Positions 33,842 to 44,863 are shown, numbered from the stretch's first letter. The stretch: DNA of 64,000 nt from Porticoccaceae bacterium (GCA_029248755.1 JAQWIR010000010.1:1-64000); one strand, 5' to 3'. Made by a program: numbers and translations. The notes: a model not told the origin generated them from the sequence alone.

Positions 33842-35556
33842 GGCAGACTTGGGTCACACCGGGCGGCGTCCATCCCCCGGAAAATAAGCTTCAATCGCTC
33901 ACTCAGCCAATTGGCAGCCTACCTATTCCTGATAAATTAGTAGTGCCTCTGGGACAACATATTGGCGCCCCAGCAATTGCCTGTGTATCGGTTGGCGATA
34001 AGGTGCTTAAGGGGCAAAAAATTGCTGATCCTGCAGGTACTGTATCGGCTGCAATTCATGCGCCAACATCGGGGATCATTAGCGCCATTGAATCTCGCCC
34101 TGTGGCGCATTCATCTGGAATGGATGCTCTTTGTGTAGAAATTACCAGCGATGGTGACGATAAATGGATTGAAAAATCAGGTATTAGTGACTTTGAGCAT
34201 ACCAGCGCAAAGGCCTTGCTCTCTATTATCACAGAAGCTGGTATTGCAGGTATGGGTGGCGCTGGATTTCCTACAGCGGTCAAACTAAACCCTGGATTTC
34301 AACGGCCTATTGATACATTAATTATTAATGCGACAGAGTGCGAGCCCTATATCACAGCTGATGATTCTTTAATTAGAGAGCGCGCTGAAGAAATTATTGA
34401 AGGAATTGGTATTCTTAGCCATATTTTGGGTAACCCTCATAATATTCTTATTGGCATCGAGGATAACAAACCCGAAGCTATTGAGGCTTTGGCGCCGCAT
34501 ACTCAAGATACTGGTATCAATGTTGTTTCTTTTCCTACTAAATATCCTTCTGGCGGTGAAAAACAACTGATTTATATTCTTACCGGCAAGGAGCTACCTA
34601 GCGGTCAGATTCCGGCTGATATTGGTATGGTTTGTGTCAATATTGGTACCACGCATGCCATAAAGCGCGCGGTTGTTGACGGCGAGCCATTGGTTTCTCG
34701 AGTCACAACAATGACCGGTGAAGCCTGCGAGATTAACCGAAATTATGATGTTTTAATTGGCACCCCCGTTGAACACATGCTTGAACATAATAACTTTGAT
34801 GCTCAAAGCTGTAGTCGAGTCATTATGGGTGGCCCTATGATGGGCTTTAGCTTGACGTCCAAGCAAATTCCAATTGTTAAAACCACTAATTGCATATTGG
34901 CACCTAGTGTTGAAGAGATTCCTCACAATGAACCTGCTCAGCCCTGTATTCGCTGTGGTATGTGCGCTGAGGCATGTCCTGTTTCTCTTTTACCGCAACA
35001 GCTTCTATGGTATTCGCAAGCTGAAGATCATGAGCGTTTGGAGGCTCACAACCTTTTTGATTGTATTGAATGTGGTGCCTGTTCTTACGTGTGCCCGAGT
35101 AATATCCCACTTGTACAGCATTACAGAAGTAGTAAAAGCGACATTAAGAAAGCTCAGGAAGAAAAGGTTAAATCTACTCAGGCCCGCGAACGCTTTGAAT
35201 TCCGCCAGCAACGGATTGAGCTAGCTGAAAAAGAGCGTGAAGCTAAGCGAGCTGCGCGACGTGAAGCGGCTCAGCAGGCACAGGCTTCGACGGGCACTGA
35301 TGCTATGGCTGACATTATCGCGGCGGCGCAGGCGCGAGCTGCGGCTAAAACAACCAGTCCAGAGCAAGAACTGGCAAAACTCCAACGAGCAGTTTCCAGT
35401 GCAGAGATGCGCGTTGAAAAAGCTCAGGTGAAACTGGATGCTGCATTGGAAAACGCTGAACCTACTGAGAAAATTAATATTCTTAGCGCGGCGCTCTCAG
35501 GCGCTCAGCAGAAACTTGAAAAAGCAAAAGTACGTTTTGCGGAGCACCCTAACTAA
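33838..35556 (+). CDS. rsxC: Rsx/Rnf subunit RsxC
   Basis: Membrane-associated subunit binding FMN, NADH and two [4Fe-4S] clusters. The [13 protein letters not shown] and [13 protein letters not shown] segments form the Nuo51-like domain. The ferredoxin motifs [12 protein letters not shown] (near 369) and [12 protein letters not shown] (near 407) follow. The last 140 residues are a charged, Ala-rich coiled-coil region. At 572 residues it is shorter than the E. coli protein because the repetitive C-terminal extension is reduced. It overlaps both neighbours by a few bases. Confidence 0.96.
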   Translation: MRQTWVTPGGVHPPENKLQSLTQPIGSLPIPDKLVVPLGQHIGAPAIACVSVGDKVLKGQKIADPAGTVSAAIHAPTSGIISAIESRPVAHSSGMDALCVEITSDGDDKWIEKSGISDFEHTSAKALLSIITEAGIAGMGGAGFPTAVKLNPGFQRPIDTLIINATECEPYITADDSLIRERAEEIIEGIGILSHILGNPHNILIGIEDNKPEAIEALAPHTQDTGINVVSFPTKYPSGGEKQLIYILTGKELPSGQIPADIGMVCVNIGTTHAIKRAVVDGEPLVSRVTTMTGEACEINRNYDVLIGTPVEHMLEHNNFDAQSCSRVIMGGPMMGFSLTSKQIPIVKTTNCILAPSVEEIPHNEPAQPCIRCGMCAEACPVSLLPQQLLWYSQAEDHERLEAHNLFDCIECGACSYVCPSNIPLVQHYRSSKSDIKKAQEEKVKSTQARERFEFRQQRIELAEKEREAKRAARREAAQQAQASTGTDAMADIIAAAQARAAAKTTSPEQELAKLQRAVSSAEMRVEKAQVKLDAALENAEPTEKINILSAALSGAQQKLEKAKVRFAEHPN

Positions 35557-36623
35557 TGGCTTTTAAACAGGTGTCTTCACCTCATGCACATGGCGCTCAA
35601 AATACAGCCAAGGTAATGCAATTGGTTGTCTGGGCGACTATTCCGGGATTAATTGCTCTGACTTGGCACTTTGGCTGGGGTTCATTTATCAATGTAATAC
35701 TCGCTTCTATCACTGCAGTTGTCAGTGAAGCATTGATTCTTAAAATGCGTCGTCGTCCAGTAGGATTCTACCTGGGTGATTACAGTGCAGTGGTAACCGC
35801 TGTTCTACTCGGTTTAGCTCTGCCTCCATTATGCCCTTGGTGGGTTGTTGTTGTAGGCACACTTTTTTCTGTTGTGATCGCAAAACAACTATTTGGTGGT
35901 TTGGGTTATAACCCTTTTAACCCAGCAATGGTTGGTTATGTGGTGGTTCTAATCTCTTTTCCTATTGAAATGACCACCTGGGTTGCTCCCCTTGCGTTAC
36001 TCCCCGATGGCATTACCCATCCAGATTTTCTAGAATCTCTTAAATTAGTCTTTTTTAGCACCTCCCCGATGGATGGTGTTACTGGGGCTACGCCTTTAGA
36101 TAGTTTTAAACATGCCGCCGGACTTACGGTTGATCAAATTTATCAACAAGACTCACTATTTAGTCAGGCTATGTTTGCTGGAGTTGGATGGGAGTGGGTT
36201 AATCTCGGTTTTCTTGTTGGTGGTATTGTTCTTTTGGGCAGTCGCGTATTTACATGGCATGGGCCTGTTGCCATGCTGGTAACCCTTGCCTTAATGTCAC
36301 TCATTTTTTGGGATTCTGGAAGTTCACAAAGCCCAGGTTCACCGCTTATGCATCTATTTAGTGGTGCATCGATGATGGGTGCATTCTTTATTCTTACTGA
36401 TCCAGTTTCTTCTGCGGTCAGTAACCGTGGTCGCCTAATTTATGGTGCATTAATTGGTATTTTAGTTTATATCATTCGCGCCTGGGGAAACTATCCAGAT
36501 GCAGTTGCTTTCGCAATTTTACTGGCTAATTTTACCGCACCTTTTATTGATAATTATACGTTGCCAAGAACCTATGGCCACACTGATCGCCGTAAGGCAA
36601 CAGAGAGGTTAGAAGACAAATGA
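35556..36623 (+). CDS. rsxD: Rsx/Rnf membrane subunit RsxD
   Basis: NqrB/RnfD-family membrane protein with about nine helices and a covalent FMN attached to Thr in DGVTGATPLDSF (near residue 177). The GGLGYNPFNPAMVGYVVVLISFP block is characteristic. The 355-residue length is normal. Start and stop codons overlap those of rsxC and rsxG. Confidence 0.97.
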   Translation: MAFKQVSSPHAHGAQNTAKVMQLVVWATIPGLIALTWHFGWGSFINVILASITAVVSEALILKMRRRPVGFYLGDYSAVVTAVLLGLALPPLCPWWVVVVGTLFSVVIAKQLFGGLGYNPFNPAMVGYVVVLISFPIEMTTWVAPLALLPDGITHPDFLESLKLVFFSTSPMDGVTGATPLDSFKHAAGLTVDQIYQQDSLFSQAMFAGVGWEWVNLGFLVGGIVLLGSRVFTWHGPVAMLVTLALMSLIFWDSGSSQSPGSPLMHLFSGASMMGAFFILTDPVSSAVSNRGRLIYGALIGILVYIIRAWGNYPDAVAFAILLANFTAPFIDNYTLPRTYGHTDRRKATERLEDK

Positions 36624-37303
36624 TTTTTAAATCAATGGGTAAAAATAGCACGCTATTGGCAGTGTTTGCTTTGATTACGGCGCTAATTTTAGCCTCCACT
36701 GATCGTTTAACTGAGGATCGTATTGCTCAATCAGAGCGATTAGCTGCACAAAAAGCACTGTTCGAAATTATTCCTTTGGACCTACACAATAATGATTTGC
36801 TATTAGATATCCATGCCATCCCTGAAAAATACTGGAACATGCTGGGTCTTAAATCTGGCGGCGATGTTCATATTGCCCGACTTGATGGCCTTCCTGTTGC
36901 AGCGATTATTCCATCGGTGACTCCAAAGGGTTACAGTGGTGATATTGCGATGATTGTCGGTGTAAACTTCGATGGTAGTGTCGCTGGTGTTCGAGTTGTT
37001 GAGCATAAAGAAACACCGGGCTTGGGTGATAAAGTGGATTTAAGGAAGAGTGATTGGATTCTTGGCTTTAATGGTAAATCTCTGAAAAACCCTGAACCCA
37101 ATGCATGGAATGTTAAAAAAGAACAAGGTGAGTTTGATCAGTTTACTGGAGCAACAATTACGCCTAGAGCGGTTGTTCATCAAATCGCTAAAACCTTGGA
37201 GTACTTTAACCAAGATAAACAACGATTACTTAATGAGCTTAGTAGTGCTTATAATCAATTAAGTGGTACAGACCAATCATTCAGTGAGCAACAAGTACAA
37301 TGA
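36620..37303 (+). CDS. rsxG: Rsx/Rnf subunit RsxG
   Basis: Membrane-anchored periplasmic flavoprotein of the complex. One N-terminal helix (about residues 10-26) is followed by an FMN-binding domain with the covalent attachment Thr in [12 protein letters not shown] near residue 177 and the [16 protein letters not shown] segment. The 227-residue length is normal. It overlaps rsxD and rsxE by four bases each. Confidence 0.96.
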   Translation: MIFKSMGKNSTLLAVFALITALILASTDRLTEDRIAQSERLAAQKALFEIIPLDLHNNDLLLDIHAIPEKYWNMLGLKSGGDVHIARLDGLPVAAIIPSVTPKGYSGDIAMIVGVNFDGSVAGVRVVEHKETPGLGDKVDLRKSDWILGFNGKSLKNPEPNAWNVKKEQGEFDQFTGATITPRAVVHQIAKTLEYFNQDKQRLLNELSSAYNQLSGTDQSFSEQQVQ

Positions 37304-38013
37304 GTAATGTAAGCATCTCAGAGGTGACTAAAAACGGACTTTGGACTAATAACCCTGCACTGGTTCAACTACTTGGTCTCTGCCCTCTTCTTGCTGTTAC
37401 AGGCACTGTGGTTAATGCACTTGGTCTTGGCTTGGCAACTATGATGGTCCTCATCGGTTCCAATATTATCGTTTCACTCATTCGTCATCATGTTAGCGAT
37501 GCCGTTCGATTACCGGTTTTTGTGATAATTATTGCTACCTTTGTGACCTGTGCTGAATTAATCATGAAAGCTTTCACCTATGAGCTCTATCAAATTTTGG
37601 GAATCTTTATTCCTCTGATTGTTACCAACTGTGCAATTCTAGGTCGTGCTGAAGCATTCGCTAGCAAACAATCTGTGGGTATGGCAGCCTTGGATGGTTT
37701 TATGATGGGACTGGGCTTTCTAATGGTTCTTGTATGTCTGGGCGCGGTTCGGGAATTATTAGGTCAAGGCACTTTGCTGGCTGACATGCAATTATTATTT
37801 GGCCCAATAGCTAATAGCTGGACTTTGAGACCCTTTGGAGAAGGCTATAGCTTTCTGATTGCTATTTTACCCCCTGGGGCTTTTTTGGTGATGGGATTTT
37901 TAATGGCGATTAAGAATGCCATTGATTGGCAAATCAAACTCAAAGCTGAAGCCCATAAGCCAGCGCCCATAAAAGGTGCAAAAAGGATCAGAACCACAGG
38001 GCATATTTCTTAA
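37300..38013 (+). CDS. rsxE: Rsx/Rnf membrane subunit RsxE
   Basis: Paralogue of RsxA with six membrane helices; the two form the core of the complex. It shows [20 protein letters not shown] and [21 protein letters not shown]. The 237-residue length is normal. It closes the operon, and the nth gene that often follows is absent here. A long hairpin follows before the convergent argG. Confidence 0.97.
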   Translation: MSNVSISEVTKNGLWTNNPALVQLLGLCPLLAVTGTVVNALGLGLATMMVLIGSNIIVSLIRHHVSDAVRLPVFVIIIATFVTCAELIMKAFTYELYQILGIFIPLIVTNCAILGRAEAFASKQSVGMAALDGFMMGLGFLMVLVCLGAVRELLGQGTLLADMQLLFGPIANSWTLRPFGEGYSFLIAILPPGAFLVMGFLMAIKNAIDWQIKLKAEAHKPAPIKGAKRIRTTGHIS

Positions 38014-38027
38014 GGGGTTAGAGTAGA

Positions 38028-38073
38028 GAGTTAACAGGTGCCAAAAGTTATCTTTTAACACCTGAATTAACTC
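38028..38073. terminator. Long hairpin between convergent rsxE and argG
   Basis: GAGTTAACAGGTG (38028-38040) pairs with CACCTG plus TTAACTC (38059-38073) across a 2-base bulge, and an inner AAAAG/CTTTT stem closes on a TTAT loop. Both strands have AT-rich flanks, but there is no long U-run. It is placed to end transcription from both sides, the only such element among the ten convergent junctions. Confidence 0.65.
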
Positions 38074-38084
38074 TTTATAAAAGG

Positions 38085-39297
38085 TTATAGCTTGCGGCCA
38101 GCCTTTGCTGCAATTCTTAAACGAAGAGCATTGAGCTTAATAAAGCCTTCTGCATCGGCTTGATTATAAGCGCCACCATCATCATCAAATGTGGCGATAT
38201 TAGCATCAAACAAACTATCGTCAGATTTTCGACCTACAACGCTGACATTTCCTTTGTATAGCTTGACTCTCACCTCACCATTCACAACTTGCTGACTTTC
38301 ATCTATAGCACTTTGTAGCATTAGTCGCTCCGGTGCCCACCAGTATCCGTTATAGATCAACTTGGCATACTTGGGCATCAATTCATCTTTAAGATGAGCT
38401 ACTTCACGATCAAGGGTAATCGATTCAATCGCTCTGTGGGCTTTCATCATCACGGTTCCCGCTGGCGTTTCATAACAACCGCGTGATTTCATACCCACAA
38501 CGATTTTCAACGATATCTAATCGACCCACACCGTTATCACCCGCCACTTTGTTAAGGTATTCAATCACTGTAGCTGGTGACATTGTCTCGCCGTCGATAG
38601 CTACAATATCGCCGTGCTGATAGCTAATATTAAGATAGGTAGGTTTATCTGGAGCATCTTCTGGCGCTACAGTCCACCGCCACATATCATCTTCAGCCTC
38701 TGACCAAGGATCTTCGAGATTGCCACCCTCATATGAAATATGAAGTAGGTTGGCATCCATGGAAAAAGGTGATTTTTTACCTCGCTTCATTTCTACTGGA
38801 ATACTGTGTTGTTCACAATAGGCCATTAATTTGTCTCTAGAGTTTAGATCCCACTCACGCCATGGGGCGATGACCTGAATGCCAGGCTTTAGGGCATAAG
38901 CGCCCAGCTCAAAGCGCACCTGATCATTGCCTTTTCCTGTGGCTCCATGAGAAATAGCATCTGCATTAGTTTCATTGGCAATTTCGATTAATCGCTTGGC
39001 GATTAATGGTCGCGCGATGGATGTACCTAGAAGATATTCACCCTCATAGATTGTATTGGCGCGAAACATTGGGAATACATAGTCTTTCGCATATTCTTCG
39101 CGGAGATCATCAATATAGATTTCTTTAACCCCAAGAGCCTGAGCTTTGGCGCGAGCGGGCTCAACTTCTTCGCCCTGTCCAATATCAGCGGTGAAGGTAA
39201 CCACTTCACATTGATATTCTTCTTGCAACCATTTGACGATAACCGAAGTATCTAAGCCGCCTGAATAGGCGATCACAACTTTATTGACCGATGACAC
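38085..39297 (-). pseudogene. argG: Argininosuccinate synthase, frameshifted
   Basis: Joins citrulline and aspartate in arginine synthesis. The N-terminal part ([36 protein letters not shown]) reads well down to LDIVENR and then leaves frame. The homologous continuation [16 protein letters not shown] resumes one frame away, with T at 38499 as the odd base. Relatives have one residue, usually Leu or Phe, between ENR and VGMKSRG, so loss of two bases at CGTTGTGGG is the best explanation. Repaired, the protein would be 404 residues, normal for this class. As written, the first ORF ends at 38470 after GYEITRLL and lacks the C-terminal tetramer domain. A sequence error is the simplest cause. Confidence 0.92.
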
Positions 39298-39476
39298 TTT
39301 TCTAGATCCTATTGATGAATATTTGAGCGAATTTTACCCTAAATTAAACCCTCTGTGTTGTTTATAGTGCCGAATAGTTTATTTGTCACTATTGGTTATC
39401 ATTTGAAGTCGGTTAAGCCTGTTCTGAAACAGCGGATTAGGGTAGCATTAGTCCCTTAATTAGGGATTCTTAAAAC

Positions 39477-40511
39477 ATGACAAAAATAACACTGATTCAA
39501 CCGGATGACTGGCATCTGCATCTTCGAGATGGATCTGCTCTGGCAACAACGGTTCCAGCAGCAACCCGAGGCTTTGGCCGCGGCATTGTTATGCCCAACC
39601 TCAACCCTCCAGTCACAACAGTTGCCCGGGCTAAAGAGTATAGAGATAGAATTATTGCCAATCGCCCTAAAGGATCCAACTGGGAGCCTTTAATGGTTCT
39701 CTATTTAACCGATAATACTCGACCTGAAGAAATCCGAGCTGCCGCTGAAAGTGGCATTGTCTATGGCTGTAAATACTATCCCGCTGGCGCCACTACTAAT
39801 TCAGATTCAGGAGTGACTGATATATCCAATATTAGTGAAGTTCTAGCAACCATGCAGGAAGTAGGAATGGTGCTTCAGCTGCATGGTGAAGTCACGGATA
39901 AAAATATTGATATTTTTGATCGTGAAGCGGTATTTATTGAGCGACATCTAATTGGTTTAGTTGAGCAATTCCCAAATTTAAAAGTAATTTTTGAACATAT
40001 CACTACCAAAGAGGCGGCTGAATTTGTTGCTTCAGCTTCAGAAAATGTTGCCGCTACAATTACACCACAACATTTACTATATAATCGAAACCATATGCTG
40101 GCTGGCGGAATTCGCCCCCATATGTACTGCCTGCCAATTTTAAAGCGTGACATACATCAACATGCTTTAGTAAAAGCTGCGGTCAGCGGTAATAAAAAAT
40201 TCTTCTTAGGAACCGATTCTGCGCCTCACACGAAAGACAGTAAAGAGAGCTGTTGTGGCTGTGCAGGCTGCTTTAGCCACCCTGCGGCGGTTGAACTTTA
40301 TGCCGAAGTATTTGAAGAGGCCAATGCTATGGATAAATTAGAGGCTTTTGCCAGTACCAATGGTCCAGAATTTTATAAACTGCCATACAACAAAACAACC
40401 ATAAGCCTAGATCGAAAATCATGGGAAATACCACAATCAATACCCTTTGATGGATCTGAAATTGTTCCCCTTGCCGCTGGCAACCTTCTCAACTGGAGAC
40501 TAGAATCCTAA
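39477..40511 (+). CDS. pyrC: Dihydroorotase (class II, PyrC type)
   Basis: Closes carbamoyl-aspartate to dihydroorotate in pyrimidine synthesis. The zinc-binding DWHLHLRDG near residue 12, the carboxylated Lys in [14 protein letters not shown], and GTDSAPH are clear. The 344-residue length is normal. Its stop codon overlaps the rnt ATG region by one base, so the two are coupled. Confidence 0.98.
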   Translation: MTKITLIQPDDWHLHLRDGSALATTVPAATRGFGRGIVMPNLNPPVTTVARAKEYRDRIIANRPKGSNWEPLMVLYLTDNTRPEEIRAAAESGIVYGCKYYPAGATTNSDSGVTDISNISEVLATMQEVGMVLQLHGEVTDKNIDIFDREAVFIERHLIGLVEQFPNLKVIFEHITTKEAAEFVASASENVAATITPQHLLYNRNHMLAGGIRPHMYCLPILKRDIHQHALVKAAVSGNKKFFLGTDSAPHTKDSKESCCGCAGCFSHPAAVELYAEVFEEANAMDKLEAFASTNGPEFYKLPYNKTTISLDRKSWEIPQSIPFDGSEIVPLAAGNLLNWRLES

Positions 40512-41152
40512 TGGATATGCCAGAGGAATTATTAAGACCGTCATTAATATCGCAACGCTTTCGTGGCTTTTTGCCGGTAGTTATTGATGTTGAAACCGGC
40601 GGGTTTAATTCTAATACTGATGCCTTATTAGAAGTAGCCGCAGTGATTCTAGAAATGGATAGCCAAGGTTATCTGCAAATAAAAGACAGTTTTAGCAAGA
40701 ATATAGAACCCTTTTCAGGCGCCATTGTAGAGCAGTCAGCACTAGAATTTACCGGCATTGATATTTATGACCCTGAGCGCAATGCGGTAGATGAAGGAGA
40801 AGCTCTGCGAGAAATATTCCAACCTATTCGCCGTGAAATTACAGAAACTGGTTGCACTAGGGCGGTTATGGTCGCTCACAATGCGCATTTTGATCTGGGG
40901 TTTGTTAATGCAGCGGTAGACAGAGCTCAAATTAGACGCAATCCATTTCATCCGTTTTCATGCTTTGATACTTCTAGTCTTGCTGGGTTAGCCCTTGGGC
41001 AAACAGTGTTAGCCAAGGCCTGCCAGGCGGCTAAAATTGATTTCAATAACCAAGATGCTCACCATGCACTTTACGACACCACTAAAACAGCAGAGTTATT
41101 TTGCACCATAGTAAACCGCTGGAAAGATTTGGGCGGCTGGCCAAGCGACTAA
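40511..41152 (+). CDS. rnt: Ribonuclease T
   Basis: DEDDh 3'-5' exonuclease that trims tRNA CCA ends and matures stable RNAs. Exo motifs are IDVETGGFN (Exo I), [11 protein letters not shown] (Exo II) and [14 protein letters not shown] (Exo III). The 213-residue length is normal. It follows pyrC, a common arrangement in this class, and abuts the stop codon of rsmI with no base between. Confidence 0.97.
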   Translation: MDMPEELLRPSLISQRFRGFLPVVIDVETGGFNSNTDALLEVAAVILEMDSQGYLQIKDSFSKNIEPFSGAIVEQSALEFTGIDIYDPERNAVDEGEALREIFQPIRREITETGCTRAVMVAHNAHFDLGFVNAAVDRAQIRRNPFHPFSCFDTSSLAGLALGQTVLAKACQAAKIDFNNQDAHHALYDTTKTAELFCTIVNRWKDLGGWPSD

Positions 41153-42001
41153 TCACTTTCCTTGAAACTGCAATGCAACTTGATACATTGCCTTTTTATC
41201 CGCGCCACAAATTTTCGCTGTTAACGACGCTGCCTTTGAGGCCGGCAATTCATTTAGAAGTAATTTTAGTACTTTTTCTGCACTGACTGTGGTGGTTGCT
41301 GTTTTTTCTTCTGCACCGGCAATCACTAAAACTATTTCACCCCGTTGCTGATTGGTATCCAAAGAAATTTGCTGCTGTAACTCAGACAGCGTGCCCTGTA
41401 TAAACGTTTCAAATGTTTTACTGATTTCACGGGCTAAAAAACCTTGTCGTTGCTGGCCAAAAATTTCAGCCATATCAGTGACAGTTTCAAGAATACGGTG
41501 GGGAGCCTCATAAAATACAAGAGTCTCGGTTGCGGATTTAAACTCATTGAGTGTCGTTTTTCTCTGTCCCGTTTTTGCCGGTAAAAAGCCACCAAATAAA
41601 AAACTATCCGTGGGCAGACCAGATACGCTGAGTGCGGCAATGGCAGCACAGGCACCCGGAATAGGCGTCACAGTGATGCCTCGATTTCTCGCCTGAGCCA
41701 CTAGCCGGTATCCAGGATCAGAAATTAAAGGCGTACCCGCATCTGAAATAAGCGCAATATCCTCGCCACTTTCTAAACGCGCCAATAACTTTTCTATCGT
41801 TTGTCTATCACCATGATCATGGTAGGCTATACAGGGTTTATCGATATTGAAATGATTAAGTAACTTTTTACTGTGGCGAGTATCCTCGCAGGCGATTAAA
41901 CTAACAGACTGAAGGGTCTGAATAGCCCGTGGCACCATATCATTTAGATTGCCTATGGGAGTTGCTACAATAGTTAATACACCGGTTCGATTAGAGTCCA
42001 T
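41153..42001 (-). CDS. rsmI: 16S rRNA 2'-O-methyltransferase RsmI
   Basis: Methylates the ribose of C1402 in 16S rRNA. The N-terminal tetrapyrrole-methylase fold shows IVATPIGNLND, ALISDAGTPLISDPGYRLV and PGACAAIAALSVSGLPTDSFLFGGFLP. I chose ATG at 42001 (282 residues, MDSNRTGVLTIVATPIGN). Upstream in-frame codons run antisense into lpoA. The start codon shares the palindrome CATG with the lpoA start. No Shine-Dalgarno sequence is visible. Confidence 0.95.
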   Translation of the reverse strand: MDSNRTGVLTIVATPIGNLNDMVPRAIQTLQSVSLIACEDTRHSKKLLNHFNIDKPCIAYHDHGDRQTIEKLLARLESGEDIALISDAGTPLISDPGYRLVAQARNRGITVTPIPGACAAIAALSVSGLPTDSFLFGGFLPAKTGQRKTTLNEFKSATETLVFYEAPHRILETVTDMAEIFGQQRQGFLAREISKTFETFIQGTLSELQQQISLDTNQQRGEIVLVIAGAEEKTATTTVSAEKVLKLLLNELPASKAASLTAKICGADKKAMYQVALQFQGK

Positions 42002-43829
42002 GAAAAAAAACACTTTGTCTTTATTTGTAATAGTGACCATCTTAGCCTTTATTGGGGGCTGTGCGCCAACTATGAGCGTACAAAAAACCTTCAATACACT
42101 CGACCCTGCAATAATTGACGATGTGGAACTACATTACGAAAAAGATCCATTGTTGTTAAATATTGATCAATTTTCTGATCAGCAAAAACTCATCAAAGCT
42201 GAAAGTCACTCAATTGAAGGAAATTTTGAAGATAGTCAAAAAATTTTAACCACCATCAATACCCAAGCTCTTAGCAATAAACATTTTGTTAACTTTACTT
42301 TGCTTTCCACTGAAAACTATTTTGCATTATTTCAAATGCAACAGGCGGCTACACAGCTCAATCAAACTCGATTTAAGTCTCTGTACAGCCGACAAGGTAA
42401 AGAGCTAAAGCAGCGAATCCTTAATTTAAAGGCTAAAGTGGCTTTTGCAAATGGCAGTTATTATCAAGGCCTAGAAGCGTTAACAAAATTAAGTCGGCTA
42501 GCAAAACGTAAGCGTCATATCTTAAATATTCATGATCGCATCTGGTCTATTACCTCCGAAATGGCCTTTGAGCAGCTCGACCGAACAAAAGTTAAAAGTT
42601 TTGTATTATCCGGCTGGTTGGATTTAGCATCTAAAAGCCGCCGCTTTCAAAATCACCCCGATGAACAGAGCCACATACTAAGCCAATGGAGGCGAAGTTG
42701 GAAAAACCACCCTGGAGCAAAAGTACCCCCCACTTTTTTTGGTGGCGGATCATTTTGGAATAGCAATCCCGACCAAATCGGCGTTCTTCTTCCTCTTCAT
42801 GGTGAGTATCTCACCCCAAGTGAAACGTTAATTCAAGGCTTGATTAGTGCGTATTATCAAACCATGAATTTAGACAGTAAAAAAACTCTAAATCTTCCTG
42901 AATTACGACTTTATGACACTTCAAAAATTCCCATTATGGATGTCTATAATCAGGCAGTTGACGATGGCATGGAAATGATAATTGGTCCTATGCGTCAATC
43001 TGAAGTTGAGGACTTGATATCTAATGATGACATATCTGTGCCAACCCTTACTTTAAATCGACCGGATAAATATAGATCTACTAAAATTGAGAATCTTTAC
43101 CAATTTGGCTTATCATCAATAGATGAATTAATCCAGATTGCCGATAGGGCTTGGGAAAAAGGTCATAAGAATATTTTAATGATTGCCCCTGAAAACAGTT
43201 GGGGAAAAAGATCTTCAGAATTTTTTAATCAATATTGGAGCAGTAAGGGTGGAAATTTGACTGCTGATACTCTTTACGCCCACTCAGTTAATGACTTTAC
43301 CAAACTACTCAAAAAACCACTTCATATAGATTTAAGTGAGAAGCGCGGATTGGCTATTAAGCGATTTATAAATAGCCGTGTTAACTATACTATTCGCAGA
43401 CGACAAGATATTGATTTGGTTGTTATGCTCGGCTATCCCTTGAAAGCACGACAAATAAAACCCGCACTAGATTTTTTATACGCCTCAAATATTCCGGTCA
43501 TTGCTACTTCGCACATTTATAATGGAATAGAGCAAGCCGGTTTAGATCGAGATCTATCTGGGGTTGAATTTTCATCTATGCCATGGGCTTTAAAGGGCCA
43601 ACTCCCCTTAGATTTAAAACCAGACAATCAGTTACATACTGCTTACAGACAGCTCTTTGCCTTAGGGTATGATAGCTTTGTGATAGCCCGAAACCTGAAT
43701 AATATTGAGCAATCTCAATCACTACCTCTTTTCGGCTCAACTGGACTGCTATCATTAAAAGATGGTGCTATTACCCGCAAACAAAAATGGGCTAAGTTTG
43801 AACGCGGTAAAGCTATAGAAATTTATTAG
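42000..43829 (+). CDS. lpoA: Penicillin-binding protein activator LpoA
   Basis: Outer membrane lipoprotein that activates PBP1A in peptidoglycan synthesis. The ATG at 42000 gives a signal peptide with lipobox FIGGC near residue 20. An N-terminal TPR-like half (about 60-240) is followed by a periplasmic-binding-protein-like half (about 250-600: IGVLLPLHGEYLTPSETLIQG, MIIGPMRQSEVEDL). The 609-residue length is normal. It heads lpoA-yraN-diaA-dolP, the conserved order, and is divergent from rsmI with overlapping start codons. Confidence 0.93.
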   Translation: MKKNTLSLFVIVTILAFIGGCAPTMSVQKTFNTLDPAIIDDVELHYEKDPLLLNIDQFSDQQKLIKAESHSIEGNFEDSQKILTTINTQALSNKHFVNFTLLSTENYFALFQMQQAATQLNQTRFKSLYSRQGKELKQRILNLKAKVAFANGSYYQGLEALTKLSRLAKRKRHILNIHDRIWSITSEMAFEQLDRTKVKSFVLSGWLDLASKSRRFQNHPDEQSHILSQWRRSWKNHPGAKVPPTFFGGGSFWNSNPDQIGVLLPLHGEYLTPSETLIQGLISAYYQTMNLDSKKTLNLPELRLYDTSKIPIMDVYNQAVDDGMEMIIGPMRQSEVEDLISNDDISVPTLTLNRPDKYRSTKIENLYQFGLSSIDELIQIADRAWEKGHKNILMIAPENSWGKRSSEFFNQYWSSKGGNLTADTLYAHSVNDFTKLLKKPLHIDLSEKRGLAIKRFINSRVNYTIRRRQDIDLVVMLGYPLKARQIKPALDFLYASNIPVIATSHIYNGIEQAGLDRDLSGVEFSSMPWALKGQLPLDLKPDNQLHTAYRQLFALGYDSFVIARNLNNIEQSQSLPLFGSTGLLSLKDGAITRKQKWAKFERGKAIEIY

Positions 43830-43858
43830 CTAATTAATAAAACCCACGGAGGGGATCG

Positions 43859-44278
43859 TTGCTTAACAACCTATTAAAAAAATCTAAAAATTTACAATTC
43901 CCCAAAGCATCTATGAATACAAAAGCAATGGGAGATTGGGCTGAAAAACTGGCTTGTGATTGGCTACAGTCAAGAAAATTAATACTAATTGAGCATAACT
44001 TTCACAGTAGGTATGGTGAGATTGATCTAATTATGAAAGATCGAGATTGTCTTGTTTTCGTAGAAGTTAAATACAGAAAAAATACCATTTATGGTAGCGC
44101 TGAAGACTCTATTACGAAAAAAAAGTTCGATCGAATGGTCGCCACAGCTGAAAAATATTTACTAACCAAAGGCTATAGCATTAATACTGAAGTAAGATTT
44201 GATGCGATGGCCATAAGTCCTTCAAAAGAGTCAGATTTGCACTGTACTATCAACTGGATTAAGAATATCCTACTCTAA
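43859..44278 (+). CDS. yraN: UPF0102 family nuclease-like protein YraN
   Basis: Small protein of restriction-endonuclease-like fold and unproven role. The core AMGDWAEKLACDWLQ, YGEIDLIMKDRDCLVFVEVKYRK and the ITKKKFDRMVATAEKYL segment match UPF0102. The start is TTG at 43859, supported by a very strong GGAGGGG 7-8 bases upstream. The 139-residue length includes about 19 residues before the conserved core. It is part of the lpoA cluster. Confidence 0.93.
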   Translation: MLNNLLKKSKNLQFPKASMNTKAMGDWAEKLACDWLQSRKLILIEHNFHSRYGEIDLIMKDRDCLVFVEVKYRKNTIYGSAEDSITKKKFDRMVATAEKYLLTKGYSINTEVRFDAMAISPSKESDLHCTINWIKNILL

Positions 44279-44299
44279 CTTTTTAGCGGAACCTAAACT

Positions 44300-44863
44300 A
44301 TGGATCAATTGGTATTTCAACATCTCCAAAATCATATTGAAACTACCATGACAATGGGAGAAAATTGCGCCATTAAAATAGTTGATGCTGCTGAAAAACT
44401 TACGCAAACACTGCTTTCAGGTCAGACTATATATAGCTGTGGTGTTGGAGAAACCGCTCCTTTGTCACAGCTATTTGTGCATTACTTGACGGCGGGCTAC
44501 CAAATTGAACGACCAGGATTTCCTGCGATTGACCTCGGTGATTTAATCTCTATGGGTCAAGGGGATAAAAGTTTGGCTAATCTCATACACATTCATGGTC
44601 AAAATAGCGATATTCTAGTAGTTTTTAGCTCAGGAAATGATAACCCCTTATTTATAAATGCTATAGATGCGGCGATACAAAAGGGATTAATAGTTTTACT
44701 TATATCAGCAACAAATGATGTTTTAATATCTCAGGGTTTAAGTCAGCAGGATATAGAAATAAGCTGCACTGACTATGGTGAGGATTCAAATTCAGCAGTA
44801 AATTTTTTAATTATTCAATGTCTATGCACTTTAATAGACAATAAGATTTTTGGAGGAAATTAA
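44300..44863 (+). CDS. diaA: DnaA initiator-associating protein DiaA (SIS domain)
   Basis: In E. coli DiaA binds DnaA and promotes assembly at oriC. The 187-residue protein is a single SIS domain related to GmhA (TIYSCGVGETAPLSQLFVHYL, DILVVFSSGNDNP). The position between yraN and dolP identifies it as DiaA rather than a sedoheptulose phosphate isomerase. It ends directly before the dolP ATG. Confidence 0.9.
   Translation: MDQLVFQHLQNHIETTMTMGENCAIKIVDAAEKLTQTLLSGQTIYSCGVGETAPLSQLFVHYLTAGYQIERPGFPAIDLGDLISMGQGDKSLANLIHIHGQNSDILVVFSSGNDNPLFINAIDAAIQKGLIVLLISATNDVLISQGLSQQDIEISCTDYGEDSNSAVNFLIIQCLCTLIDNKIFGGN

Noticed and set aside
38490-38510. Programmed ribosomal frameshift in argG
   Set aside because: There is no slippery heptamer, stimulating hairpin or internal Shine-Dalgarno, and argG is not known to use recoding.
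44300-44863. Sedoheptulose-7-phosphate isomerase GmhA
   Set aside because: The SIS fold fits both, but the yraN-dolP context points to DiaA.
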